From Warburgia ugandensis (taxonomy: Eukaryota; Streptophyta; Magnoliopsida; Canellales; Canellaceae), in contig CP141134.1 of NCBI GenBank assembly GCA_035236585.1, positions 19,460,414 to 19,524,413 on the forward strand: a stretch of 64,000 bases of DNA, in the 5' to 3' direction. Below the pieces are notes generated by a model that saw only the letters and a list, made by a program, of their open reading frames with translations, did not search any database and was not told the DNA's origin. Position 1 is the stretch's first letter, and each line of letters opens with the position of its first letter. Of this stretch, positions 1 through 9,656 are shown piece by piece. Made by a program: the position numbers and the translations under genes.

Positions 1-93
1 GACAATTAGACGCTCTTCCCTAGCCAATCAAATGTCACATGTTATTTACATGGCAGCTCCTTACTAAAATTATAGCTCCCATATACATACAAC
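1..93. repeat. Partial arm of small inverted-repeat (MITE-like) element, copy M0
   Basis: Bases 14-37 nearly match the right arm of copy M1 (301-326), sharing CTAGC-AATCAAATGTCAC, and bases 66-88 resemble the outer end of M1 (around 352-375). The element runs off the left window edge and its right side abuts a TA/GA microsatellite. Seen by eye only; the left half lies outside the window. Confidence 0.4.
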
Positions 94-199
<106 letters not shown>

Positions 200-213
200 G
201 TTAATTTCAGCTG

Positions 214-375
214 CTTAATGTAGGTGTAAGGAGCAGGTGACATTTGATTGGTTGGAAAAAAGTAGAAAACTGAAAAAGTTAGAGGAAATGGCAGTTACAA
301 ACTTTTTTCTAGCTAATCAAATGTCACCCGCACTTTATACCTATAACTCTTTGTTGAAATTGTCGTTCCCCATAT
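214..375. mobile_element. Small inverted-repeat (MITE-like) element, copy M1
   Basis: Two 43-bp arms, 221-263 and 301-343, are inverted repeats of each other with 36 of 43 positions matching; a 37-bp A-rich loop separates them. The arms contain the family core GGTGACATTTGATT. The left side abuts a GA microsatellite (ends 197) and the right side meets a short GTGTGTG run near 378. No open reading frame of interest. The family recurs at 641-790 and 6815-6970. Confidence 0.6.
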
Positions 376-619
376 CTGTGTGTGTAATCATTTTGGTTGG
401 GTGTATTATATGCTCACACTGCATTTTGCAGGGGACGGCAATCTGATTTTGTAGAAGAATATTATTGGAATAACAAAAGGAAACAGCATTTTCCTTTGAA
501 AATACATTATGTAATAAGTAAGGGGTGGTATATAAATTTTGGGTGATATCTAGATACCCTCTGATATTTGATGGGAACGGTATTTGAGTTATTAAAGTAC
601 CGGGTTTTACAACTAGGAT

Positions 620-800
620 TGTATATATATATATCGAAGTGTTAGCAACAGTAAATTATTGCAAGTATAAGGAGCAACTAACACCCCATTAGATGAGAAA
701 AAGTAAAAAGCAAAAAAAGACAAAGGAAATGATACGTTTTTACTTTTTCTTAGCCAATAGGGTGTTAGCTGCAATAATTTATTATTGATATAGACACGCA
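620..800. mobile_element. Small inverted-repeat (MITE-like) element, copy M2
   Basis: Arms 674-709 and 737-772 are inverted repeats (31 of 36 positions match), with the core CTAACACCC and GAAAAAGTAAAAA. The left edge abuts a TA run (621-634) and the right edge a CACGCACACA run (787-797). The left arm and loop closely match copy M3 (6836-6900), including the shared AAAAAGACAAAGGA loop. Bases 376-619 between M1 and M2 show nothing recognisable. Confidence 0.6.
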
Positions 801-2182
801 CACAATAGAGTTTCTTCTCATGACACTGCCTTAGAAGGCCTTTCAAATGAGAAGTTCATGTCCGTTGACTAACCTTATTTTGTAGGCGTCACTTTAGATA
901 ATCTAACTCACTCATCTTCTTCAACTTCTCCAGTTTTGGCCAGTTGCAAAAATTCATATTTCATTTAATACTTCCATCTATTAGTTTTCCCAGGTAAAAA
1001 GTATTTTATTCATGATCATTGGACTTTAAACTGAGAAATTTGAAGAAAAGTAGTAGCTTGAAGTAATCAATACATATGACCTTTGCTTATAACCTATCTA
1101 AGGAGGGTGGAGAAGATGAAATTATTAGATCATCCAAAGGCGAGGTTTATCCTAGAGGGCTCACGAAACCAGTCCGGGAAGCTTACTGCGGACATCATTT
1201 TCTCCCGGTTAATATCATGTCCAAGCCGTTGTCGACGTCTATGTTTGTCTCTCACGCACAGAAGTTAAAGATACTTCTCTGATCGCAACTTGAGGGGCCC
1301 TTACTAGATACGTACGTTCAAGTACAGATGCTTATCAAAGAAGCTTATCCTTGACAAAAGCAATGAACAAGTTCAAGCCAAGGATTGTGACTAGGACGTT
1401 CATATCGGTATTTATTGGCAGAGAGTGATATTTCCATCCATTTTGTCTCCTTTTTTTCCCAGTAAAAGTTCATTATTCAAGAAAAGACAAACACATGGGG
1501 TTGAAATGCTGAAAAAGCGAGTGAAAATACTATGTTGGTTATCCATACTAATTAACAACAACAATAATAAATTCTATTCACACACAACAACAAAAATTAC
1601 TGGAAAAGAAACGAAAATTTACATCATGGACGGAGCCTGCACTCAAGGATAGCAAAGGGATGGTAGGAGGAGATTTTTGAGTAGCCTTGCTAGGGACCAT
1701 AATGCTTTCTATCCTGTCCCTACTGACCTCGAGTCACAGATTTCTAACATCAATATTGTTAGGGTTAAAAATTTCTTTTCCCCTAACACCGACCCATATC
1801 GGTAATTAAGGTCAGGTCTCCTAAGACGCCCACCCGCACATCCTGTATTAAATAAGAGCAAAATTTTGACCATTTGTCCTGGATAGAGTGCCAGCAAAAA
1901 TTGGTTTCATTGGCGTTAAGAACTACAGCAGTAATATAAGATGCTCATATATAGCTCATCCTAGACAGCACTAATTGGGAACATAATTATTCAATTCATG
2001 GGACCCTTCTGCAGCAATCACAACCAGGACAATACTTCATTCGAGAAAGCGCAAGAGATAAACATTAGCACTCTCTCAAAAAATTAACATACCGTAGAGA
2101 AGATGATCTAAATTATCATATACAAGAAGCATTAAAGAGGGTATCCCCTGATATTAACATGATTTATGCCTTCGATGCTACC
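801..2182. other. Intergenic, nothing recognised
   Basis: AT-rich sequence with only short chance reading frames (for example 1076-1282 and 1425-1652), which have no recognisable motif, no codon pattern and no flanking gene signals. Confidence 0.6.
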
Positions 2183-2302
2183 TAGGGATGGCAACGTGGT
2201 GGGTTGGGGCCGATTTTTGTCTCGATTTAAGTGGGAGACAGATTTTTTTTACCCTGGGGTCAATTTATGTCCCCTAAAAGACCTGACCCACTACCATCCC
2301 TA
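2183..2302. mobile_element. Possible hAT-like MITE, 120 bp
   Basis: The segment begins TAGGGATGGCAA and ends CTACCATCCCTA, which are imperfect terminal inverted repeats. This resembles the TAGGGGTGGCAAA ends common on plant hAT-type non-autonomous elements. The flanks do not show a clear 8-bp target duplication, so the call is tentative. Confidence 0.35.
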
Positions 2303-2680
2303 CTTGCACTAAATAGAAATATAGAATCATGAGGCAACACTTCCATAAGTGTACGTGTATATTTTTTATACATGTAGGTAATTCTTCTTTGGAGGTTGGG
2401 CTTAGGTTCTAGCCAAGATTTGACTAACTATTTCTAGTACTTATTGTTGCTTTAATACATGTTCTTCTTCCTAATAGACGATGCTGCGTATCCACTTGCC
2501 AAGAGCTGTGTCAATATGACTTCTTTATGTCCAGGCCAACATTAGCCCTCCACGTAAATTTTCTTTTCAATATCTTCTTTGAGTATTCTCGAAAAAGATT
2601 GTGGGTCTTGAGCGGTTATTAATTAATCTGGACACATTTCAGTATGGACCCACCTATGCCGGATACGCCTACTCCCCCAT
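2303..2680. other. Intergenic, upstream of RING gene
   Basis: No gene recognised. The RING gene's likely core promoter lies just beyond: TATATA at 2722-2728 sits about 41 bases before the ATG at 2763. Confidence 0.5.
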
Positions 2681-3280
2681 ATGACAATGACTGATCTCCT
2701 CATAACGTTCCTTTCACCTTGTTATATATCAGACCCAACCCTTTCCCTCAATTTGAGCAGCCATGGAGGCTCTTCAAGCTGTAGCTTCTCAGTGCTTCGT
2801 TCCCCAGTTCCTTCTTTGTTGTTTGATCTTGACCCTCCTCACCAAGTTGTTGTTACCTCAGTGTGCTATGCCGTGCTTTCACATGTTAGGAACAACTCAT
2901 ATCATATGGTGTTCGATTTCGATGTTTTGTTTTGTTGGTGGAATGTAGAATGGTTTCATCCAGTGAATTTGGATATTGACAAAGAACTTAAGATCTGTGG
3001 GCACAGTGGCCCGCTTGAATCAAGAGATGAAGTAGATTGTGTTGTCTGTTTGTGTAAAATTGGAGGGGAAGAAATTAGAGAGCTGCAATGCAAACATCTG
3101 TTTCACAGGATCTGCTTAGATAGATGGCTCAGTTATCGGCACTCCACTTGCCCGCTTTGCCGGAAATCTCTAGTGAGGGAACTGGTGGCGGATAAGTTAA
3201 TGGTAAATGAGGACTTTGATTTGGAGTTCGTCATTCCGATCTCATTGATCGTCGGTCCCTGTATATTTTGGAGAAGGTAA
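2681..3280 (+). CDS. RING-H2 finger protein, probable RHA2-like E3 ubiquitin ligase (possibly frameshifted)
   Basis: The 199-residue open frame ends TAA at 3278-3280. Its C-terminal half carries a full RING-H2 domain: C120, C123, C137, H139, H142, C145, C157, C160, with Trp149 in the conserved spot before the last Cys pair. Family knowledge: such domains bind two zinc ions and recruit E2 enzymes to transfer ubiquitin; the segment CVVCL...CPLCR most resembles the small plant RHA1/RHA2 group. RHA proteins are usually about 150-200 residues with a hydrophobic N-terminus. Here that hydrophobic stretch is not in this frame but in another one starting at ATG 2763 (excellent GCAGCCATGG context, residues FVPQFLLCC onward), which runs to a stop at 2946-2948. 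I infer that the original start is 2763 and that an indel near 2865-2945 broke the gene. An alternative is an intact gene using ATG 2681 or Met76 (2906). No intron is evident. Confident in the RING domain, unsure of the start and functionality. Confidence 0.7.
   Translation: MTMTDLLITFLSPCYISDPTLSLNLSSHGGSSSCSFSVLRSPVPSLLFDLDPPHQVVVTSVCYAVLSHVRNNSYHMVFDFDVLFCWWNVEWFHPVNLDIDKELKICGHSGPLESRDEVDCVVCLCKIGGEEIRELQCKHLFHRICLDRWLSYRHSTCPLCRKSLVRELVADKLMVNEDFDLEFVIPISLIVGPCIFWRR
2722..2728 (+). promoter_or_regulatory. Candidate TATA box of RING gene
   Basis: A TATATAT stretch about 35-40 bases before the well-placed ATG at 2763 (context GCAGCCATGG). If this is the real TATA box, transcription would start near 2752, which is downstream of the in-frame ATG at 2681 and argues against 2681 as the start. 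Confidence 0.35.
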
Positions 3281-3838
3281 CTGGTTGTATTTATTCTTGT
3301 TTTGATCATCTTTCCTGACTAAGAGATCAGTTCCATAGTTAAAATAATCATCACTTCTTTTGTTGCTTCTTGATTTATGCATGGAATCATTTGTACTTTC
3401 TTCAGTAACTGTTACAACAAGCTTAGAAAAACATGGATAGGTTGTACTTGTGCTTTCAAAGAAATGGAAACGCTGATGGTCGTAATCCCGCTTGCTGAAT
3501 TGGAGGAATTTTAGCTGAGATAATTGGAATCCGTTCGATTGACTATAAAGTCGCAGTGAGATCAGTTGACTGCAATTCAACGTTATATATTTGGAGATTG
3601 TCTTTGAAATCTAACTACTGGTCATGCACCTTGTGTTCTTGCGTTGTATTATGAATGAGAGAGAGAAGGGTTTTGTCGTACATCCCGGTGCACGAAGTGA
3701 GTAATACGAGTGGAGACCAAAAATTCAAAGGCGGGCCCAATGTTTTGGATTCTTTCATGATCCAAGCCGTTCACGGAGTGGGTGTACCAATGAACAGCTT
3801 GGATTTGTGTGCCAATGAACAACTTGGATTTGTGTACC

Positions 3839-3841
<3 letters not shown>
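3281..3841. other. 3' flank of RING gene, nothing recognised
   Basis: No gene seen. A short direct repeat (about 3791-3842, AATGAACA-CTTGGATTTGTGT twice, ending TACCAATGA) leads into the GA tract. Confidence 0.5.

Positions 3842-3900
<59 letters not shown>
3842..3900. repeat. (GA)n microsatellite, 59 bp
   Basis: A pure GA dinucleotide run. Confidence 0.98.
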
Positions 3901-3902
<2 letters not shown>

Positions 3903-4526
3903 GCGTACTTAGTTGATCCACACTTGTGATGCTAGCACTCCAAATCCTACTCATATTTAATTAGTATCGTCACAAAATTTTTGGAATAGTTGAAAGTTTT
4001 ATTTGGAAAAGTTTGAGCATTTTTATCTCTTAATTTATTCTTGATTAATTTAAAGCTCTCACATTCTTTAAATTCAATGAAAATTTATTCAAATAAATTC
4101 AAATTTATAAAATCAAATACAAAGTTTATGATTAGTTTGTTAAAATTCTAAAATATTAATTATAAATCTAGTAAAAAATTTAAGTTAAAAATTAAATTTG
4201 CATTATAATTATACTTCTTCTTTTTTTTCAAACCTTTTCTGAATGTTTCAAATAGTTGATTTGATGATTCATTTCCTAATTAAAACTTTGTGACTATTGA
4301 CACTAAGAGAGAATGTTTTCTACTCGTGAATGCTACAATAGGACGCGACCTCATTGTAATGTTGTGCGGTGCCTCACTCTTGGGTGATAGGTGGCACTTG
4401 TGTTATCCAGCATGTTCATGTGACTCCTATGGCATTGGATGTCTCATACGTAGGCCATAAACACGATGACTTAAAGATAGCATCCAAAAGATTATTTTTG
4501 GTCATTGAATGTGGATTGTTGTTTAT
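3901..4526. other. AT-rich intergenic, nothing recognised
   Basis: A strongly AT-rich stretch to about 4300, then more balanced sequence. A 67-residue frame (4369-4572) has no motif and overlaps the inverted LINE fragment. Confidence 0.5.
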
Positions 4527-4822
4527 ATCATCATCATCAAGACTTTATCCCGTTCAGGGGTTAGACATATGAATCTTGTTCCTCCATTTTCCTCTATTAA
4601 GTATCATCCATTCATTTAGTCTCAAGGTTTTTAAATCTTTTCTCATCACTTCTATCGACATTCTTTTGGGCCTTTCCTTTGTCCTTTTTGAATCTTTAAC
4701 TTAGATCGCCTCATTCATTTTAATCGGTGTCGCTTTTAGTCTCCGTTGGATATGTCAAAACTATCTAAATCTAATTTCTCTCATCTCATAAACTATTAGT
4801 GCTACTCCTAGGTTTCCATTAA
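4527..4822 (-). mobile_element. 3'-end fragment of RTE-type LINE, inverted
   Basis: Read on the minus strand, this matches the last part of the LINE in GlyRS intron 1 (about 20180-20350): AGTAGCACCAATAG, the TTAGATTTAGATAG and TTTGACATATCCAAC segments. It ends in GGGATAAAGTCTTGATGATGATGAT, the short-repeat 3' tail typical of plant RTE elements. It stands head-to-head with LINE copy 1, with only a T tract (about 4825-4841) between them. Truncated at its 5' side. Confidence 0.75.
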
Positions 4823-5029
4823 ATTTTTTTTTTTTTTTTTACTGAAAATGAATTTTTTTCCCAAATACTAGACACAAACTCTGCCCATGTGATTTTATGA
4901 TCTCGCAACCTGTCTCAAGTCTAAATAATGGAGGAGGATCGATAGGTTACCAACTAGCATAAAATCTTTTGGTAAATCCTATGTCATGAATCTAAAGACT
5001 AAGACATTCCCTTAGGCTAGGGAGTTCTC

Positions 5030-5240
5030 CAGAAGTGACATGTCTCATTGAAGCTTAGATGCAATTAGAAATGGACAAGGGCTACTAGGGTGATGTACTA
5101 CATTACATCTTGAGTACAGTGGAAAATGGGTAAGGGTTGATAGACGTTCACATGGAAGTGACATACCATATCAGAACTTAGGTGCAATGGAAAGTAGGCA
5201 AGGCTTCTCATGATATTTAAGATGTACATAGTAAAGAAAC
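5030..5240 (+). repeat. Tandem repeats in RTE LINE 5' leader (copy 1)
   Basis: Roughly 65-bp imperfect units, each with GAAGTGACAT...TTAGATGCAAT-GAAA-TGG-CAAGGG-T. The same unit type is present in copy 2 at about 17515-17695, so the array is a family feature, not a local accident. Confidence 0.6.
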
Positions 5241-5974
5241 TAGCTCAAGAGAATAAAATTCATATTGCTACATGAAATATAGGTAAATTAACGTGTAAGA
5301 GTATGAAGCTAGTAGATACAGTGAAACATAGGAAAATTAGTATAACTTTTGTCTAAGAAACCAAGTGGAAAGGGATTAAAACTAAAGAAATCAATGGGTA
5401 TAAGCTATAGTATGTTAGGAACGACAATAATATAAATGACATAAGGATAGTCGTGGGTAAGAATTAAAGGATAAAGTTGTAGATGTTAGAAAAACTAGTG
5501 ATAGAATTCTACTTATAAAACTTATAAATGTTATAAGTGCATATGTCCCACAGGTAGGGTTAGAAGATAGAATCAAGAGACAATTCTCAAATGATATGAA
5601 AGGAATAATACAAGAAATTCTCAACATAGAGGCGACATTTATAGATGCAGACTTAAATGGTTAGGTAGGAAAAGAAAATGAAGGATATAACAGGGCACAT
5701 AAAGAGTATGATATTGGAGAAAGAAATGAGATGGGTGAAGTTACTCTTGATTTTGCTTTGACATATAATCTGGCTCTAGCAAATACATACTTGAAGATGG
5801 TTGAACACTTACTAACCTTTAAAAGTGGATCATATAAAAGATAAATAGACTTTTTTCTACTTAGGATCCTGGTGAGAGTTTAGCTATATAACATAGGTTA
5901 ATGTTTATGGATATTTATATTAAGCAATTAAAAAAAAAAGAAAGAAATAAGCTTGATACATGTCCAAAAATTGA

Positions 5975-6630
5975 GTGGTGAACTTAAATGGAGAGAAAAT
6001 AACATCATTTAGAAACAAGTTGATAGTAGAAGATAGGTGGAATAACAAAACAGAAGTGAACATCATCTGGACTAGTATGGCGAAGTTCATTAAAAATTTA
6101 ACAAAAGATGTTATAAGAGTATATAAAGGTAAAAGGCAACCAATAAAGGAAACTTGGGGTGGAGTGAAAAAGTGTAAAAAGTTATTAAAGAGAAATAGGC
6201 ATATTTTAAAGCATGACAGAGTATTAGAAATAATGAGAACTTAGGGAAATTTAAGAATGCTAAAATGGTTACTAAGAGAGTAGTAAGTGATGCTAAACTT
6301 AGGGCTTATGATGATCTTTTTAATAGACTAGGATCAAGGGAAGATGAGAGAGATGAGTTCAAACTTAAAAAAAAGAAAAAAGAACAAAAGAGTAAGGACT
6401 TATACCATGTTAAATGTATTAAAAGTGATAACCAAAGGATACTAGTCAAAGATAACGAGATCAATCAAAGGTTGAAAAGTTACTTTCAAAAATTACTAAA
6501 TGACAATTGTCCTAAGAATATAGAGATTGAAATAACTATAAACCCAAATAATGTTGGACTACATAGATATGACCTTAAGATCAGATTACATGAACTGAAA
6601 GCGGCCTTAAAAAAGATGAAATTAAGATGA
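5975..6630 (+). pseudogene. RTE LINE polyprotein fragments between endonuclease and RT
   Basis: Two open frames (5975-6244 and 6265-6630), rich in Lys, Arg and Glu, correspond to the coiled linker following the endonuclease. Copy 2 carries the same sequence at about 18450-19060. The second frame ends just before the expected start of RT fingers, where a deletion removes the ALGPD-type segment. Not a host gene. Confidence 0.7.
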
Positions 6631-6785
6631 CCCTAAGGCAATGATGGTAAATATAGAGAGAGGATGAAGGACCTTGACATGGTCTGTATTGACTTAGAAA
6701 AAGGTTATAATAGGGTACTTAGAGACTTAATATTATGGGTGTTGGTAGAGAAAGGGGTTTCACGGGGATATATAGACATAATTAA

Positions 6786-6814
6786 GTGTGTGTGTGTGGG
6801 GGGGGGGGGGGGGG
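6786..6814. repeat. (GT)n(G)n tract at left edge of M3
   Basis: A GT dinucleotide run passing into a run of about 17 Gs. Confidence 0.97.
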
Positions 6815-7019
6815 TATTAGCTGTAGCAATTTCTTGCAGGTATAAGGTGCAGCTAACTCCCCATTTAAATGACAAAAAGTAAAAAGCACAAAAAGACAAA
6901 GGATATAATAGTTTTTTACTTTTCATCATCTAATGAGGTGGTAGCTATACCTTATACCTACAATAAATAGTTGTTACTACCTCTCCTCGCATACATACAT
7001 ACATACATACATACATACA

Positions 7020-7051
<32 letters not shown>
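6787..7051. mobile_element. Microsatellite-flanked inverted-repeat element M3 inside LINE copy 1
   Basis: The core arms 6836-6885 and 6912-6961 are about 80% inverted repeats. The left boundary is (GT)n followed by a G run (6786-6814); the right boundary is (CATA)n (6990-7051). The paralogous LINE in the GlyRS intron reads straight through this point (ATTAAG-AATATGTATGAGGGAG, 19500-19520), so the whole block is an insertion. Same family as M1 and M2. Confidence 0.75.
6990..7051. repeat. (CATA)n tetranucleotide microsatellite
   Basis: About 15 units of CATA at the right edge of M3. Confidence 0.98.
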
Positions 7052-7052
<1 letters not shown>

Positions 7053-7945
7053 GGGAGCGATAATGAATGATAGGACCACTAGCAAAGAGATCAATAATTT
7101 TCCTATCACTATAGCATTAGACCAAGGATTAGCATTGAGCTTGTACTTTTTTACGTTGATAATAGATGAGTTAACAAAATAGCTGTACGAAGAGATTCCA
7201 TGGTGCATGTTATTTGCACAAAGTTAAGAGTTTTAGAGAGTTGCTATATAGTTCAAAGGATTTAAAATTAGCCGAACTAAGACAAAATATATGGAATGCA
7301 ATTTTAGCAAGGAGAAGAGTGGGAGTAAAGCACTAGTAAAGATTGATAACTAAGAAGTCCTACAAAAAGAATATTTTGGATACTTGAGATTGAGAGGGAT
7401 GTTACCCCATAGATCCTAAATCAGTTGGAACAAAGGGAGATATGCTTTTGGAGTTTTGTGTGATCGGCGGGTCCTACTCAAACTGAAAGAAAAATTCTAT
7501 AGGATAGCTATAAGGCCGGCCATTTTCTATGGATCAGAGTGTTAGGCAGTTAAGGAATAACATGTATATGGAATGAGCATAACTAAAATGATGATGTTAA
7601 TATGGATAAGTAGCAAGATAGGAAAGGATAGATTTAGAAATAAAAATATTAGAGAAAACTTATGAATAATACTAAAAGGTAACAAGATGAGGGAGAGTAA
7701 ACTTAGATGGTTTGGACATGTCCAATAGAGAGCACAAATAACTTTAGATAGAAAGAGTGAGTCGATCCAAGTCGAAGGTTTTAAAATGGCAAGGAGAAGG
7801 CCCTAAAGGATATGGATAAGAATGATGAGAAAAGATTTTAAAACTTTAAGACCAAATGAAGCCATGATAGAGAAGAATGGAGGAACAAAATTTGTATAGC
7901 TGACCTCTAATCAGAATAAGACTTTGATAATGATGATGCTAGGAA

Positions 7946-9621
7946 CAAAAGGAAAATTATTTTTTCAATCTCATTAGTTAGTTTTCTATTGACAAGCAAA
8001 GACAGGAGTTTTTCTTTTTTTCTTTGAAAGATGAAGATCAGAGAAAATTGATCATCTAGAGGAGGCAAAATTCAACGGGTTTTAACGAGACTGATTCCTG
8101 AAGTCGACTCGCTTAATTCATTGGGGTCCTCTTTCGTTCGTGACTCTGCATGTAGTCAACCATTCGCTAAAAGTTCGTCCATTAACAGATCAATACACTG
8201 TTAACTTCGTACTCTATGAAGCCAAGTTGATTGTACTCCAGCATTGGTTTCCAAACTATACGCTGCAGCTAGCATTGGGGGTCCCTCACCCTCACCAAGG
8301 GTATTTAATAGCATTTAGTTTGAACTAGATGTACAAACAGGTTTGTCCTCAATCTTAGCCCCACCTTAATAAATGCCCCCATGCAAGCTGCCTCATCTCA
8401 AACAAGGATATTTACTAGCATTTAGTTTGAGCTAGGTGTACACAAACATGAGCCACAATGTCACCCCTTGTGATAAGGAACCAACAGAAAAAGAGTACTG
8501 ACCACTAAAGCTAACGCAGTAGCATCATTAAGGAAGCTAGGCACTTTGTGGTTCCACATGGAAAAATCAATCTGTGGACAGGGAAGTGCCATTCCCACAC
8601 CCCTGAGTGGACTAGTGTCAAACCTTCATTTGGGGTCTTCTGTTTACAAGTGAAGACCATATAATTAATTTTTTAGAGCTGCTTTTTACTAGCGTTGATT
8701 TTACAACCGTCCATTTTAGAACTTAAAAAGCTCTGAAAAATAATGGTAAGATTATCCAAGGTGTGTGATTTTTAGAATAGATTTGAGAATGAAAGGAGTT
8801 TGATTCCTGGAGAGAATAAAACCCTTCACTAGAACCAGAGCCAGAAAGCTGATAGGATAGGGCTCATCTATGGCAAGATAATTAATCCGAGTAGTATAGA
8901 TTATTAGAGAGATAGGCCTCTTTGGTGAAAATACCACAAAACATAAATGAAGTTGTGCTATTCGTCATACAGCGGTGTGGGAATATCACTTCTCACAAGA
9001 TAAAATCCAATAAAAATTAAAGGTCAATACATTTTCAGAAAAAAATCTTATACCGAATCAAAGTCCATTTGAAGCAAGATTCATTATATGCACTTACAGA
9101 CCAAAATAACTAAAGCCCAGACGGAGGAATCTACCAAACAGGCTCAACAACCCAATCCTTATCATCAGGAAAACCATGAAATATTTGCGAAAATTAAATG
9201 GAATAAAAATGTAGAATTAAGGCGCATTGAAAGAAGATGGAGCTTGCTTTGGTTTTTCTATTGGAAGAACATGGAAGCTGAAGCCCTCTCGTTCAAACCA
9301 ACAACTCTAACTGTGATTGCGTTTAGATTGTAATATTATTTTATTCAAAATTATCTTTAAAAAAGTAATTATAAAAGAAAAATTCATAGCAAAAGAAAAC
9401 CGGATTGACTTAAATCTGGTCCAGATTCCATATGACATATGATAGCGACTCTATATTAACTCTTGGTTAAAGAGAGGATGGGCTACCGTGACCTCAGTTG
9501 TGAACAGCAAGTAGCCCGTGGAAATGCACGGTCATAATATTAAACCAAAAATATTGCTCGTCCCACCCCTCCCTCTTTGAGCTCTATCAGGGTCTCAGGC
9601 CGATCAAACCAAACTCTAACC

Positions 9622-9624
<3 letters not shown>
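7946..9624. other. Intergenic with one direct repeat
   Basis: No gene recognised. Short frames (8140-8328, 9088-9333) have no motif. A direct repeat of about 39 bases occurs at 8297-8335 and 8404-8442 (shared TAGCATTTAGTTTGA-CTAG-TGTAC). Confidence 0.5.

Positions 9625-9654
<30 letters not shown>
9625..9654. repeat. (CT)n microsatellite, 30 bp
   Basis: A pure CT run. Confidence 0.97.

Positions 9655-9656
<2 letters not shown>

Larger units (their letters stand above)
4885..7945 (+). mobile_element. RTE-type LINE retrotransposon, copy 1 (degenerate, with insertion)
   Basis: In order: a 5' leader with tandem repeats (about 5030-5240); an endonuclease region (about 5255-5870; frames read ATWNI, KWKGAKTKE, NVISAYVPQ, DLNG, IDFFL); a linker; and a reverse transcriptase region (6200-7470) that is broken. 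The C-terminal part ends with RPAIFYGSEC-, MRESKLRWFGH- and then a GAT-rich tail near 7920-7940. Compared with copy 2 (17345-20390), about 300 bp of early RT is deleted near 6640-6655 and the catalytic FADD region is deleted near 7215. A 260-bp inverted-repeat element with flanking microsatellites is inserted at 6787-7051. Many stops and frameshifts; dead. Confidence 0.85.

Noticed and set aside
3649-3954. Minus-strand frame rich in Leu-Ser repeats (also 29880-30095 and 59887-60268)
   Set aside because: These are translations of GA/CT microsatellites with no flanking coding signal.
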